In this document: one piece after another, positions 1-9,103 of the stretch
Layout of the letters: each line of letters begins with the position of its first letter
How positions within the stretch are numbered: position 1 is the first letter of the stretch
NCBI RefSeq assembly: GCF_020991005.1
Contig: NZ_JAJLLW010000006.1
Location: 1 to 64,000 of the forward strand
Direction: 5' to 3'
Length of the DNA: 64,000 nt
Origin: Halomonas sp. CUBES01
Lineage (GTDB): Bacteria > Pseudomonadota > Gammaproteobacteria > Pseudomonadales > Halomonadaceae
Translations under genes and position numbers: made by a program
Notes under the pieces: model-generated
Told to the model about the DNA's origin: nothing
Database searches by the model: none
The model's input: only the letters and a program-made list of their open reading frames with translations

Positions 1-72
1 TCAGCAGTGAAACCGCTTCGCGCCGATGGTAGTGTGGGGTCTCCCCATGCGAGAGTAGGTCATCGTCAGGCA
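1..72 (+). rRNA. rrf: 5S ribosomal RNA, 3' part (partial)
   Basis: The first ~72 bases match the conserved 3' half of bacterial 5S rRNA. They include GATGGTAGTGTGGGG, CCCCATGCGAGAGTAGG and a CAGGC end close to the gammaproteobacterial form. The 5' part lies outside the window. The two terminators directly after it mark the end of an rRNA operon reading rightwards. The exact 3' end is uncertain by one or two bases. Confidence 0.93.
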
Positions 73-84
73 CTTATACCGCAG

Positions 85-112
85 AAAACCCAGCCAATCG
101 GCTGGGTTTTTT
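85..112 (+). terminator. rRNA operon terminator 1
   Basis: A perfect 11-bp stem (AAAACCCAGCC / GGCTGGGTTTT) with a 4-base AATC loop is followed by a run of T. It is a classic intrinsic terminator 13 bases after the 5S gene. Confidence 0.93.
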
Positions 113-126
113 GTTTGGGCGGAAGT

Positions 127-159
127 AAAGCCTCGGGCACACTGCGCTCGGGGCTTTTT
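127..159 (+). terminator. rRNA operon terminator 2, tandem
   Basis: AAAGCCTCGGGC pairs with GCTCGGGGCTTT through two G-U wobbles around a 7-base loop, and TT follows. It is a second terminator in tandem with the first. Read on the minus strand it could also stop transcripts from the SDR gene, which ends at 170. Confidence 0.8.
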
Positions 160-169
160 GCTGAGTGCC

Positions 170-910
170 TTACCACTCGATAGGATCGCCTGCCCAATCC
201 CAGAAGCTTCCCGTGTCGTCAGGCGTGCGTTTGGCCACGACATCCATTAGCTGTGAAGCGACGAATTCTGGTGTGAACAGCTTGCCGCTGGGAACTCGGG
301 CCTGGAAAGGCTGGGAGAGCGGTGTATCCGTCGTGCCAGGGTGCAGGCATAGCACAATCGACTGTTTGTTGAGACGTGACAGCTCGATAGACGCGGTCTT
401 CATGAGCATATTATGTGCCGCTTTGCTGGCACGGTAGCTGTACCAGCCGCCTAGGTGATTATCGCTGATCGAGCCAACGCGAGCCGACAGGCTGGCAATA
501 ATGCAAGGGTGTGAGCCTTGTAGGGAAGATTGTAGGGCAGAAATCAATAACGCCGGAGTAAACGCATTAGCCTGCATGACCTGGGTAAGACCCTCAAGGG
601 TCAACCGATCCAGGCGCTTTTCTGGCTTGATGCCTTGTGTGCTGTCATGTAGCAGACCGATGGCGTTGAAGAAAAGATGAACGGGAACATCATCGAGATG
701 CCTTGCAAGTTCAAGGCGATCCTCTTCCTGGGAAACATCAAGTGACAGGTGAGTAAGGCGGTCATCCTGCAGCAGAGGCGGCTGGCGGCTGGCGGCAATA
801 ATACGACCTGTTTGAGGTGAGGCAAGCAGATGTTTGACAAGCGCATTACCAATTCCACCTGATGCACCTGTCACGAGGGCGGTGAACTGGTTTGGTAAAT
901 GAGGCAGCAT
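170..910 (-). CDS. SDR-family NAD(P)-dependent oxidoreductase
   Basis: A short-chain dehydrogenase/reductase of 246 aa with one Rossmann domain. The cofactor motif TGASGGIG is at residues 14-21, NAIG at about 82-85, the active-site Ser region (IIASLSARVGS) near 140-150, and the catalytic pair Tyr159-x3-Lys163 in YSYRASK. An in-frame TTG lies 27 bases further upstream (937). The ATG at 910 is preferred because AGGA sits 7 bases before it and the protein then starts just before the first beta strand. The substrate cannot be read from sequence; the overall form resembles C-factor/CsgA-like SDRs. It lies downstream of flgN on the same strand but has a 78-base gap, so it is probably not part of the flagellar unit. 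Confidence 0.88.
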   Translation of the reverse strand: MLPHLPNQFTALVTGASGGIGNALVKHLLASPQTGRIIAASRQPPLLQDDRLTHLSLDVSQEEDRLELARHLDDVPVHLFFNAIGLLHDSTQGIKPEKRLDRLTLEGLTQVMQANAFTPALLISALQSSLQGSHPCIIASLSARVGSISDNHLGGWYSYRASKAAHNMLMKTASIELSRLNKQSIVLCLHPGTTDTPLSQPFQARVPSGKLFTPEFVASQLMDVVAKRTPDDTGSFWDWAGDPIEW

Positions 911-988
911 CGGTAATCCTGTGGCGTGAAGAAACAATTAGTTTCTAGATTTAAACACCACGTAAAATACTTGTATAGCTTTTAAGGA

Positions 989-1438
989 TTACGCGGAAGC
1001 ATTGATCTTGCCTGATTGGGCGGAATTACGCCCGGTGGGGGTGTAGAGCGTTTTTTCAGCAATCTGACGGATATAATCGAGCATTTGCTGATTATGCTGC
1101 ATGCGTAAAGACAACATCTTGCCGGTAAGCGCGTTCATGCGCGCGGCGCGCTCGCTCTTTTCCAACAGCTGGTTCCATGCCTCTGTACAGCCTGCATCCT
1201 GAGCGGCCAACTTGGCGCCACGTGCGCCATTTTCATATCCAAGGCGTTTCTGCACGCTACGCCGCAGGGACTCGATGCGCTCGAGTTCCGCCAGCAATTG
1301 CTGCTTTTGGTGGGCCACTCCGGCCAGAGCGTCGCCGTCAATATCGCCTTGGGTCAGCAGGTTCTGCTCGCTGCCGAGCAGGTCGATCAACGTGTCGACA
1401 CGTTGCTGCTGGTCAGTCAACAAGCTGGCGAGGCTCAT
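989..1438 (-). CDS. flgN: Flagella synthesis chaperone FlgN
   Basis: A 149-aa, mostly helical protein of the FlgN family, the cytoplasmic export chaperone that holds the hook-filament junction proteins FlgK and FlgL before secretion. The N-terminal half (SLASLLTDQQQRVDTLIDLL, then a QLLAELERIE coiled coil) fits the family. The LRMQHNQQMLDYI region near residues 110-125 is the typical C-terminal FlgK/FlgL-binding helix. It follows flgM by 3 bases, the usual flgMN pair. Its clients flgK and flgL are at 10198-13426. Confidence 0.93.
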   Translation of the reverse strand: MSLASLLTDQQQRVDTLIDLLGSEQNLLTQGDIDGDALAGVAHQKQQLLAELERIESLRRSVQKRLGYENGARGAKLAAQDAGCTEAWNQLLEKSERAARMNALTGKMLSLRMQHNQQMLDYIRQIAEKTLYTPTGRNSAQSGKINASA

Positions 1439-1441
1439 AGC

Positions 1442-1717
1442 TTACTCCTGGGATTCGCGAAGGTTGGCAATCAGGCCATCCGCAATGCGGTCAGCACGAA
1501 TTTCAAGCCGACCATCGCGAATGGCATCGCGAATTTCTTCGACTTTAGCGCTGTCGATATCATGAGTGGCGTCGGCACTCTGGGTGCTGAGCTGAGTCGA
1601 GCCCTTGGCTTCGGTGCCCGATGTGGCAGACGGCGAACTCCCCGCTTTTTGGGTATCGTCGCGCTGCTGGGCGGGACCCGAGCGGAGCAGAGGGTTATTG
1701 ACGTTATCAATTTTCAC
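1442..1717 (-). CDS. flgM: Anti-sigma-28 factor FlgM
   Basis: A 91-aa FlgM. It binds FliA (sigma-28) until the hook-basal body is complete and is then exported, which releases late-gene transcription. The N-terminus (MKIDNVNNPLLRSG) is the flexible export segment. Residues ~50-90 (IDSAKVEEIRDAIRDGRLEI, then RIADGLI) are the conserved sigma-binding helices. The start codon is GTG with a weak GAGG 8 bases upstream. A near-perfect sigma-28 promoter lies 52 bases upstream, giving the usual FliA feedback loop. Its target fliA is at 49162. Confidence 0.94.
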   Translation of the reverse strand: MKIDNVNNPLLRSGPAQQRDDTQKAGSSPSATSGTEAKGSTQLSTQSADATHDIDSAKVEEIRDAIRDGRLEIRADRIADGLIANLRESQE

Positions 1718-1768
1718 GTTGTGTGCCTCATCGTCAACGTTGAGCGCCCGATGCGCGGATTACGTGAA

Positions 1769-1795
1769 CTATCGGCGCCACCGAGTAAAACTTTA
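1769..1795 (-). promoter_or_regulatory. Sigma-28 (FliA) promoter of flgMN
   Basis: On the minus strand TAAAGTTT (1788-1795), an 11-base spacer and GCCGATAG (1769-1776) match the consensus TAAAGTTT-N11-GCCGATAA at 15 of 16 positions. It lies in the flgA-flgM gap and points at flgM. Confidence 0.92.
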
Positions 1796-1804
1796 GCCAT
1801 TCAA

Positions 1805-2536
1805 TTAAAAATCGACCATCAGCGTGCCACGCTCAATGACGCGAGCGGTGAGCACTTCGCGTGAACCAAAGCGTACTCTGACGTCCTCACCCATAGCGCC
1901 ATCTTCCAGCGCTTCACCTTCACGAGAAACTTGAAAGGCAGCACCTTGTGCTATGACCCTGACACGCTGTCCTCGTTCAACAAGATGAGGCGCTTCAACG
2001 AAATGGGACTGAAGCGTCGTGCCGCTGGCGATTGGGCGGCGTGCGATTTTTCCGACGATGTCGTCTGAATCCGTTATAGCCCGGGACGATAGATCGCCTA
2101 AATTACCGTCAGCTTCTTCCAGCATGTCGGGCGTTATTTGCGCGCCACGCTCAATATCCACGGCGGCCACCATGTAGCTACCGATAACATCAATGTCTGC
2201 CTGTAAATAACGCACTTGGCGGCTATCGGTGCCGCAGCGAACGCCCACGGATACGCGGCCAAGCGGGGCCTTGTTCTGATTGGTGAGAAACGGTTCCGGA
2301 TTGGTGCAGGTGGGAAGGTGGGGCGAAGGCTCGCGAAGGTTGATCACCACCTCGTTGCCAAGCGCATGAGCTTCCTGGTAGAGAAATTGATGAACGCTCT
2401 CCATCAGTTCCGTATGCTTGGACGATGACGCGCCAGCCATTGGCATGAAGGCCCACGACAGCAAAATGGCCAGCGAAAAGTGACGCAAGAAGCGCAACGC
2501 TATTCCTGACCTCAAGACGAGCGGCGATGGACGCAT
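1805..2536 (-). CDS. flgA: Flagellar P-ring assembly chaperone FlgA
   Basis: A 243-aa periplasmic protein needed to assemble FlgI into the P ring. An N-terminal signal peptide (two Arg-rich stretches, then FSLAILLSWAFMPMAGAS, cleavage near residue 37) precedes the body. A SAF-type domain (AVDIERGAQITPDML, about residues 125-140) and the C-terminal beta domain (GQRVRVIAQG...V, then a final LMVDF) are typical. It is divergent from flgB. Start ATG at 2534-2536 has no strong Shine-Dalgarno sequence, so a different start inside the first 30 codons is possible. Confidence 0.93.
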   Translation of the reverse strand: MRPSPLVLRSGIALRFLRHFSLAILLSWAFMPMAGASSSKHTELMESVHQFLYQEAHALGNEVVINLREPSPHLPTCTNPEPFLTNQNKAPLGRVSVGVRCGTDSRQVRYLQADIDVIGSYMVAAVDIERGAQITPDMLEEADGNLGDLSSRAITDSDDIVGKIARRPIASGTTLQSHFVEAPHLVERGQRVRVIAQGAAFQVSREGEALEDGAMGEDVRVRFGSREVLTARVIERGTLMVDF

Positions 2537-2723
2537 GAAATAGAGTGCTCGATAAAGAAGAAGCGTAATAATACCTTCGCCAACTATAGCGAAAACGGAT
2601 GAGGATTATCACAAGAAATAATGGCGGAAACGAGGGTTGTTCCATGCTTTAGGCTGACAGGCTCCGTCGTATTCTCCATCATCAATAAATTCTATTTTTG
2701 CCTCTCAGCGAGCGAGGGTTGGC
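2537..2723. promoter_or_regulatory. Divergent flgA / flgB control region
   Basis: A 187-base AT-richer gap between the divergent flgA and flgB genes must hold promoters for both. No sigma-28 motif is present. FlhDC-type (class II) control is expected from the gene content, but I cannot define a FlhDC box with confidence. GAGGG lies 5 bases before the flgB ATG. Confidence 0.55.
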
Positions 2724-3158
2724 ATGCTTGACCAATTAGAATCTTCCTTGAATTACCACCAGCAAGCGCTGGGGTTACGACAGGCGCGGCATGAAGTGCT
2801 TTCCGCGAATATTGCCAATGCTGACACCCCGAACTACAAGGCACGGGATATCGATTTTGCCAGCGAACTGAAAAAAGCCGTGGATGCTGGCCAGCAAGGG
2901 CAGAGCGGTAACAGCGGCGGTTTAACCCTGTCCCGGACATCTGAACACCACCTGATGGGCCAGGGGCCAGCCACAAATACGGCCACCGATACCGATTTGC
3001 TGTACCGGATCCCAAGCCAGCCCAGCCTGGATGGCAACACCGTCGAAATGGATCGTGAGCGTGCACAGTTTGCCGATAACGCCGTGCGCTACCAGGCCGC
3101 GCTCACCATCATGAATAGCCGAATTCAAGGGCTCAAAACTGCCATGCAGCCGGAATAA
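2724..3158 (+). CDS. flgB: Flagellar proximal rod protein FlgB
   Basis: A 144-aa proximal rod subunit, exported through the flagellar type III gate and assembled next to the MS ring. The N-terminal helix carries the family signature (RQARHEVLSANIANADTPNYKARDIDF, residues ~20-46), and the C-terminal helix (RYQAALTIMNSRIQGLKTAM) completes the coiled-coil pair. It is first in the flgBCDEFGHIJ run, 28 bases before flgC. Length matches the family (~138 aa). Confidence 0.96.
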   Translation: MLDQLESSLNYHQQALGLRQARHEVLSANIANADTPNYKARDIDFASELKKAVDAGQQGQSGNSGGLTLSRTSEHHLMGQGPATNTATDTDLLYRIPSQPSLDGNTVEMDRERAQFADNAVRYQAALTIMNSRIQGLKTAMQPE

Positions 3159-3186
3159 TCTGGCCTGCGTCGGTTAGGAGATATAT

Positions 3187-3597
3187 ATGTCGATGTTTTC
3201 TGCGTTTGATATTGCGGGGTCTGCCATGAGCGCCCAGTCGCAACGCATGAATGTAACCGCCAGCAACATGGCCAATGCCGATAGCGTGGCGGGCCCGGAT
3301 GGTGAGACATACCGCGCCAAACAGGTCATGTTTGAAACACAGGCCAATAACTCACGCTATGGTGTGGGTGGGGTGAATGTCACCGAGGTGGTCGAGGACG
3401 ACTCGCCACTCCGGCTCGAGTATATGCCCAACCATCCCGCTGCGGATGAAGACGGTTATGTCGCCAAGCCCAACGTCGAGCCCGTTCACGAGATGGTCAA
3501 CATGATTTCGGCTTCTCGCTCCTATCAGGCCAACGTTGAAGTTTTCAACACCAGCAAACAGATGCTGATGCAGACACTCTCTCTGGGTGAAGGGTAA
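3187..3597 (+). CDS. flgC: Flagellar proximal rod protein FlgC
   Basis: A 136-aa rod subunit. MSAQSQRMNVTASNMANADS near the N-terminus is the rod/hook family signature. The C-terminus (NMISASRSYQANVEVFNTSKQMLMQTL) is the typical FlgC terminal helix. TTAGGAG lies 7 bases before the ATG. It is followed after 3 bases by flgD. Confidence 0.96.
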   Translation: MSMFSAFDIAGSAMSAQSQRMNVTASNMANADSVAGPDGETYRAKQVMFETQANNSRYGVGGVNVTEVVEDDSPLRLEYMPNHPAADEDGYVAKPNVEPVHEMVNMISASRSYQANVEVFNTSKQMLMQTLSLGEG

Positions 3598-3600
3598 GCC

Positions 3601-4290
3601 ATGAATATCGATACCAGCGTTCTAAGCAATGTCAACGGCGGTGGCGCAAGCGGCATGCCGGCCAGTCAGTCCGAAGAGCTGCGCGAAAGCTTCATGACCC
3701 TGCTGATCACCCAGCTGGAAAATCAAGACCCGATGAATCCGATGGAAAACGCGGAGATGACCTCCCAGCTGGCCCAGATCAATACGGTCAGCGGCATTGA
3801 GAGCTTGAACGATACGCTTAGCGGGATCACTCAGCAGATGAACGCGTCCCAGATGCTGCAGGCCTCCGGGTTGATCGGCAATGCGGTACTCGTGCCGGGT
3901 AACCAGGTCAAGGTGGGGACTAGCGAGGACGGCAGCAGCTATGCAACGCCTTTTGGTATCGAGCTGGACAAGCCGGCAGATAACGTCGAGATCAAAGTGA
4001 CAAACCAGACTGGCGAAGTGGTTTATACCAATAACATTGAAGGAGTCGATGCCGGTGTCGAGTCGTTCAGTTGGAACGGCCAGAACAACGATGGCGCCGC
4101 CGTGCCGGAAGGTTCGTATAATGTTAGCTACAAAGCCACTGACGCTGAAGGCGAAGAGCTCGAAGCAGAGACATTGAACTATGCCCAAGTTCAGGGCGTG
4201 ACGCCTTCTGAATCAGGTGACGACGTACGTCTCGATCTGGGGGCCGTTTATGGCCAGGTATCACTCGATCAAATCAAGCAGATTCTTTAA
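3601..4290 (+). CDS. flgD: Hook assembly scaffold FlgD
   Basis: A 229-aa hook cap that sits on the growing hook and is later replaced by FlgK. The N-terminal region has the FlgD signature (FMTLLITQLENQDPMNPMENAEMTSQLAQINTVSGIESL, residues ~30-70). The middle contains FlgD Ig-like and Tudor-like beta regions, including the FSWNGQNNDGAAVPEGSYNVSYKATDA stretch at ~155-185. It sits between flgC and flgE as usual. Confidence 0.95.
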   Translation: MNIDTSVLSNVNGGGASGMPASQSEELRESFMTLLITQLENQDPMNPMENAEMTSQLAQINTVSGIESLNDTLSGITQQMNASQMLQASGLIGNAVLVPGNQVKVGTSEDGSSYATPFGIELDKPADNVEIKVTNQTGEVVYTNNIEGVDAGVESFSWNGQNNDGAAVPEGSYNVSYKATDAEGEELEAETLNYAQVQGVTPSESGDDVRLDLGAVYGQVSLDQIKQIL

Positions 4291-4328
4291 GCCGTAACGT
4301 ATTGATCTATTTAGCAGGGGACTGAACG

Positions 4329-5627
4329 ATGAGTTTTTCACAAGCATTAAGTGGTTTGAATGCCCAGCAAGATAAGCTGGGGGCGGTAGGTAACAATATT
4401 GCCAACTCGCAAACGGTCGGCTTCAAGAGTTCCAACGTCCAGTTTGCCGACGTATACGCTGAATCGCGCATCGGTCTAGGTACGCGCACGTCAGCGGTGC
4501 TCCAGAACTTCAGCCAGGGCAATATCGAGTCATCGAACCGCAACATGGATCTGGCGATTGCCGGCGAAGGCTTCTTCCGCTTTCAGCAGCCCAATGGCGA
4601 AGTCGGCTATTCGCGAAATGGCCAGCTAACCATGACCGCAGAGGGTGATCTGGTGAATGCCCAGGGTGCGCAGATTATGGGATACCCGGCTGACGACGAC
4701 GGCAATATCCAGGGTGGCGGCGATGTGGAGGCACTAAGCGTCGATGCAGGTGACCTCGCCGCAAGCGCCACCACTGAGCTGGATGTTTCACTCAATCTGG
4801 ATGCTGAAGAAGAGGTAATTGACCCGACTCCTGCAGGAGCCGACATTAATGCAGAGGCAATAGCCAATGGTCTGGATTCTAGCCAGTACTCCTACTCCAC
4901 TAATGGCACTATTTACGATTCTCAGGGTAATGCGCGAAACCTGACAATGTATTTTACTAAGATTGGGGCCAATGATTGGCGGGTAGACGCGCGTATGTCG
5001 GGCGGCCCAGCGGGCGCACCTAATTATGCTTTTGAAGATGTTGCTGGAGCGGACTTCGGTTTTACAACTGATGGCCGTTTGAATGATGCCTTTACTGCTT
5101 TTGATCTTGATCTAGATAATCCAACCGATATTCGCGATGCTGATGGTAATGCTGTTGCAAATAGCGAGTTTGGACCTACATTAACTTCACAACAAATCCA
5201 GGTCGACTTTCCCGATACCACCCAATTTGCCAATAGTTCGACAGTCAACGACTTGTCTCAAGACGGCTATACCTCGGGCTCGCTAGTAGGCGTGACCATC
5301 GAAGACGATGGGTCAATCATGCGTAATTACTCCAACGAAGAGTCACGCGCAGCGGGCCAGATTGCCTTGGTGAGCTTCCGCAACCCCGAGGGCCTCAGTC
5401 CTGACGGTGACAACCTGTGGACCGCGACCGGCTCCTCAGGCCAGGAACTGGTGGGTGCACCGGGCACTGGCCAGCGTGGTTTGATCGAACCTGGTGCTGT
5501 TGAAACCTCCAACGTGGACATGGCCGGCGAACTGGTTGACATGATCGTGGCGCAGCGCGCCTATCAGGCCAACTCGCAGACCATCAGTACCCAGGATGAG
5601 CTGCTGCAGACCATCATCAACCTCTAA
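4329..5627 (+). CDS. flgE: Flagellar hook protein FlgE
   Basis: A 432-aa hook subunit. The N-terminal rod/hook motif (ALSGLNAQQDKLGAVGNNIANSQTVGFKSS) and the C-terminal helix (MIVAQRAYQANSQTISTQDELLQTIINL) form the inner core. The central surface-exposed part (about residues 165-300, bases 4830-5220) is noticeably richer in A and T than the two ends and uses codons unlike its neighbours. This suggests diversification or exchange of the outer hook domain. AGGGG lies about 8 bases before the ATG. Its length is normal for gammaproteobacteria. Confidence 0.96.
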   Translation: MSFSQALSGLNAQQDKLGAVGNNIANSQTVGFKSSNVQFADVYAESRIGLGTRTSAVLQNFSQGNIESSNRNMDLAIAGEGFFRFQQPNGEVGYSRNGQLTMTAEGDLVNAQGAQIMGYPADDDGNIQGGGDVEALSVDAGDLAASATTELDVSLNLDAEEEVIDPTPAGADINAEAIANGLDSSQYSYSTNGTIYDSQGNARNLTMYFTKIGANDWRVDARMSGGPAGAPNYAFEDVAGADFGFTTDGRLNDAFTAFDLDLDNPTDIRDADGNAVANSEFGPTLTSQQIQVDFPDTTQFANSSTVNDLSQDGYTSGSLVGVTIEDDGSIMRNYSNEESRAAGQIALVSFRNPEGLSPDGDNLWTATGSSGQELVGAPGTGQRGLIEPGAVETSNVDMAGELVDMIVAQRAYQANSQTISTQDELLQTIINL

Positions 5628-5657
5628 CGGCTGACGGGATATTAAGGGAGTAAGGGC

Positions 5658-6419
5658 GTGGATAGAATGCTGTATACCGCCATGAGCGGCGCCAAGCACA
5701 CGATGGATCAGCAGTCGGTCGTCAGCAACAACCTGGCGAACGTGACCACCTCAGGCTTTCGTGCTCAGCTTCAGGCTGCGCGTTCGGTGCCTGTGGAGGG
5801 TGATGCCTTACTCCCTACCCGCACCTCGGCGGTGACGACCACACCGGGAACCGACTATTCCCAGGGGCCAATCGAGCGCACCGGCCGCTCGCTTGACGTG
5901 GCAATGCAGGACGACGCCTGGATGGCGGTGCAGGATGTGGACGGCGGTGAAGCCTACACCCGTCGCGGCGACCTGCAGATTGACAGCGACGGCGTTCTGA
6001 TGACCGGAAACGGTCGACCCGTGGTGGGCGATGGCGGCCCCGTTGTGGTGCCTCAGGGGGCGCAGGTTTCTATTGGCGCTGATGGTACGATCAGCGCCAT
6101 CCCCCAGGGTGAAGGCCCTGAAGCGCTGGTCAATGTCGGACGTATCAAGCTGGTGACGCCCGAGGAGGGTGAGCTCACGCGTGGCGAGGATGGCCTGTTC
6201 CGTGCGCCGCCCAATGATGAGGGCGAGCCTGGAGCGCTCGCGGCCGACGAGGACGCCACGCTGGTCAGCGGCGCACTCGAAGGCAGCAATGTCAGTGCCG
6301 TCGACACCATGGTGACCATGATAGATGCGGCACGCCGCTACGATATGCAAATGAAGATGTTGAGCTCGGCGGACGAAAACGCACAGCGAGCGAACAGCAT
6401 GTTATCGATCCAGGGCTGA
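5658..6419 (+). CDS. flgF: Flagellar proximal rod protein FlgF
   Basis: A 253-aa rod protein. The start is GTG (5658) with AGGGAGTAAGGG just upstream. The second methionine, 4 codons in, is a less likely start. The N-terminal signature is MSGAKHTMDQQSVVSNNLANVTTSGFRAQ, and the C-terminus (VDTMVTMIDAARRYDMQMKMLSSADENAQRANSML) is typical FlgF. It lies between flgE and flgG. Confidence 0.95.
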   Translation: MDRMLYTAMSGAKHTMDQQSVVSNNLANVTTSGFRAQLQAARSVPVEGDALLPTRTSAVTTTPGTDYSQGPIERTGRSLDVAMQDDAWMAVQDVDGGEAYTRRGDLQIDSDGVLMTGNGRPVVGDGGPVVVPQGAQVSIGADGTISAIPQGEGPEALVNVGRIKLVTPEEGELTRGEDGLFRAPPNDEGEPGALAADEDATLVSGALEGSNVSAVDTMVTMIDAARRYDMQMKMLSSADENAQRANSMLSIQG

Positions 6420-6449
6420 TAACGCCTTGTCAGCCAAGAGGGCACTTTT

Positions 6450-7232
6450 ATGATCTCGTCTTTATGGACGGCCAAGACCGGCCTGGAATCCCAGCAAACC
6501 AAGCTGGATGTGATTTCCAACAACCTGGCCAACGTCAGCACCAACGGCTTCAAGCGTTCACGCCCGGTGTTTGAAGACCTGCTGTACCAGAACATGCGTC
6601 AGCCAGGTGCGCAGAACAACGTTCAGGATCGACTTCCGTCCGGCATGCAGGTGGGCACCGGGGTGCGTGCGGTGGCGACAGAGCGGCTGCATACTCAGGG
6701 CGGCCTCGAGCAGACCGAGAACTCCCGCGATCTGGCGATCAACGGCGAAGGCTTCTTCGAGGTACTGATGCCCGACGGCACGACCGCCTACACCCGTGAC
6801 GGTAGCTTCCAGCTGAATGAAAACGGCCAGATGGTCACGGCCAACGGCTATCCGCTGGAGCCAGCCATTTTCATCCCCGAAAATGCTCTGTCGGTCAGTG
6901 TTGGTGAAGACGGCACCGTGAGCGTTCGTCAGCCGGGCGACAATCAGTCCAACCAGGTTGGTCAGATCAATGTCAGCACCTTTATCAATCCCGCCGGTCT
7001 GCAGAGCATGGGGGGCAACCTTTATCAGGAAACCGGTTCTTCCGGGGTGCCCAACCAGAACATGCCGGGCATGAACGGCGCCGGTCGCTTGTTCCAGGGC
7101 TACGTTGAAACGTCGAACGTCAACGTGGTGGAAGAAATGGTCAACATGATTCAGACCCAGCGGGCGTATGAAATCAATAGTCAGGCCGTCTCGACCAGCG
7201 ATGAAATGCTGGCACGCCTGGGCCAGCTGTAA
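6450..7232 (+). CDS. flgG: Flagellar distal rod protein FlgG
   Basis: A 260-aa distal rod subunit, the length being the family norm. It has the N-terminal [37 protein letters not shown] signature and the C-terminal [33 protein letters not shown]. FlgG is the most conserved rod protein and this copy looks intact. Confidence 0.97.
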   Translation: MISSLWTAKTGLESQQTKLDVISNNLANVSTNGFKRSRPVFEDLLYQNMRQPGAQNNVQDRLPSGMQVGTGVRAVATERLHTQGGLEQTENSRDLAINGEGFFEVLMPDGTTAYTRDGSFQLNENGQMVTANGYPLEPAIFIPENALSVSVGEDGTVSVRQPGDNQSNQVGQINVSTFINPAGLQSMGGNLYQETGSSGVPNQNMPGMNGAGRLFQGYVETSNVNVVEEMVNMIQTQRAYEINSQAVSTSDEMLARLGQL

Positions 7233-7256
7233 CACCGCTCACTGACAGGTTGGTTC

Positions 7257-7946
7257 ATGCTGCAACGACATAGTATTGCGCGACGGCTAGCGCTGGCTGG
7301 GCTGATGTTTTTTCTGCTTGTAGTCGCCGGCTGCGCCCAGATCCCAAGGGCGTCGGTGGTCGGAGAGCAGGAGCAGATCAATATCGTCGATCGTCCGCCA
7401 CCGGTGCCCAACGGTTCGATCTATCAGGCGCGCCGTGGCTATCAGCCGCTTTTCGAAGACCGTCGCCCCAGAGCGGTTGGCGATATTCTGACGATCGTGC
7501 TGGATGAAGAGGTGAGCGCCAGCAAGAACTCTGCCTCAAATGCTAATCGCGATGGCAGTGGGAGCCTCGAGTTTGGCGCCTTGCCGGATGCTCTGGAAAC
7601 ATTGGCCGAGTATGGGTTCGATATCGAGGGCCAGAGCGATTTTTCTGGCGGAGGCGGCTCACAGGCCACCAACTCCTTTACCGGCACCATTACCGTCTCG
7701 GTGCTGGAGGTCATGAACAACGGCAACCTACGGGTTCGCGGCGAGAAGCAGATTGCCATCAATCAGGGCACCGAGTTCATTCGCTTTTCCGGCGTGGTCA
7801 ATCCACGCACGATTACCGCACAGAATAGCGTGCCTTCCACTCAGGTGGCGGATGCGCGAATCGAATATGTTGGGGATGGCTACATTAACGAAGCGCAGCA
7901 CATGGGCTGGCTGCAGCGTTTCTTCCTTAACGTGTCGCCTTTCTAG
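7257..7946 (+). CDS. flgH: Flagellar L-ring lipoprotein FlgH
   Basis: A 229-aa outer-membrane L-ring protein. A lipoprotein signal peptide ends in the lipobox VVAGC with Cys26 as the lipidation site. The body includes [19 protein letters not shown] and the C-terminal [30 protein letters not shown], both FlgH hallmarks. It forms the L/P ring pair with FlgI, encoded next. Confidence 0.96.
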   Translation: MLQRHSIARRLALAGLMFFLLVVAGCAQIPRASVVGEQEQINIVDRPPPVPNGSIYQARRGYQPLFEDRRPRAVGDILTIVLDEEVSASKNSASNANRDGSGSLEFGALPDALETLAEYGFDIEGQSDFSGGGGSQATNSFTGTITVSVLEVMNNGNLRVRGEKQIAINQGTEFIRFSGVVNPRTITAQNSVPSTQVADARIEYVGDGYINEAQHMGWLQRFFLNVSPF

Positions 7947-7972
7947 CTGCACCGCCGACAAGGGTCAATGAC

Positions 7973-9103
7973 ATGCAACGTATGAAGACACCAGCGCTGG
8001 CGAAACGATGCTGGCAGCTTTGTATCTTGGGCCTTGCTTGCCTGCTGGCCCTGCCGGTTCAGGCTGAGCGAATACGCGAACTCGCCAGTTTCTCCGGTGT
8101 TCGCGACAACCAGCTGGTCGGCTACGGGCTGGTGGTGGGGCTGGACAACACCGGTGACCAGACCACGCAGGCCCCGTTTACCAGCCAAAGCTTAACCAAC
8201 ATGCTGTCACAATTGGGTGTGACGGTGCCGGCCGGGACGAACCTGCAGCTGCGCAACGTTGCCGCGGTCATGGTGACGGCGGATCTGCCACCCTTTTCGC
8301 GCCCCGGTCAGCGGCTCGATGTCGTCGTTTCCTCCATCGCCAATGCGCGTAGCCTACGCGGTGGCACACTGTTGATGACCCCGATGAAAGGGGCCGATGG
8401 CGATACCTACGCCATTGCCCAGGGCAATATGCTGGTGGGTGGCGCCGGTGCTGAAGCGGGTGGCAGCAGCGTACAGATCAACCAGCAGGCGACGGGTCGT
8501 ATTCCCAACGGTGGTCTGGTGGAAAAGGAAGTGGCGCTCAACCTAGGCGGCAACGGTGGCATGCTGGAGCTACAGCTGGATGATGCCGATTTCGGTACCG
8601 TGCAGCGAATGGTCACGGCGATCAACAACGAGTTTGGACGGTCAGTTGCGTACGGGCGCAACGGCCGTGTGATTGCTCTGGATGGCCCGGTAGATGACAA
8701 CGACCGGGTCAACTTCATGGCCCGGGTCGAGAACGTGAACGTTACGCCGACGGAGGCGCCCGCCCGGGTGGTGCTCAATGCGCGTACCGGCTCCGTGGTC
8801 ATGAACAGCGCCGTGACGTTGCGCGAGGCGGCGGTGGCTCACGGGAATCTGTCCATCATGATCGATACCCAGTTCGGTGTCAGCCAGCCCAATCCTTTTG
8901 GTGAAGGCGAAACCGCAGTGGTTCCAGATGCCGATATCGACATCGAGCAGCAGGAAGCCTACCTGCAGGTGGTGGAAGGTGCCGACTTGAACGAAGTCGT
9001 CAACGCGCTCAATGCGCTGGGCGCCACGCCGCAGGATCTAATGACGATTCTTGAAGCGTTGAGAGCCTCGGGTTCGCTGCGGGCCGAGCTGGAGATCATC
9101 TGA
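7973..9103 (+). CDS. flgI: Flagellar P-ring protein FlgI
   Basis: A 376-aa periplasmic P-ring subunit with an N-terminal signal peptide (LCILGLACLLALPVQA, cleavage near residue 31). The mature protein begins ERIRELASFSGVRDNQLVGYGLVVGLDNTGDQ, a very conserved FlgI opening. The C-terminus (LNALGATPQDLMTILEALRASGSLRAELEII) is also diagnostic. Its stop codon overlaps the ATG of flgJ by one base. Confidence 0.97.
   Translation: MQRMKTPALAKRCWQLCILGLACLLALPVQAERIRELASFSGVRDNQLVGYGLVVGLDNTGDQTTQAPFTSQSLTNMLSQLGVTVPAGTNLQLRNVAAVMVTADLPPFSRPGQRLDVVVSSIANARSLRGGTLLMTPMKGADGDTYAIAQGNMLVGGAGAEAGGSSVQINQQATGRIPNGGLVEKEVALNLGGNGGMLELQLDDADFGTVQRMVTAINNEFGRSVAYGRNGRVIALDGPVDDNDRVNFMARVENVNVTPTEAPARVVLNARTGSVVMNSAVTLREAAVAHGNLSIMIDTQFGVSQPNPFGEGETAVVPDADIDIEQQEAYLQVVEGADLNEVVNALNALGATPQDLMTILEALRASGSLRAELEII

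Noticed and set aside
2537..2723. FlhDC binding boxes in the flgA-flgB gap (for example AATGGCGGAAA-like sequence)
   Set aside because: The FlhDC consensus is loose and I could not find two well-placed half-sites. A matrix scan would be needed.
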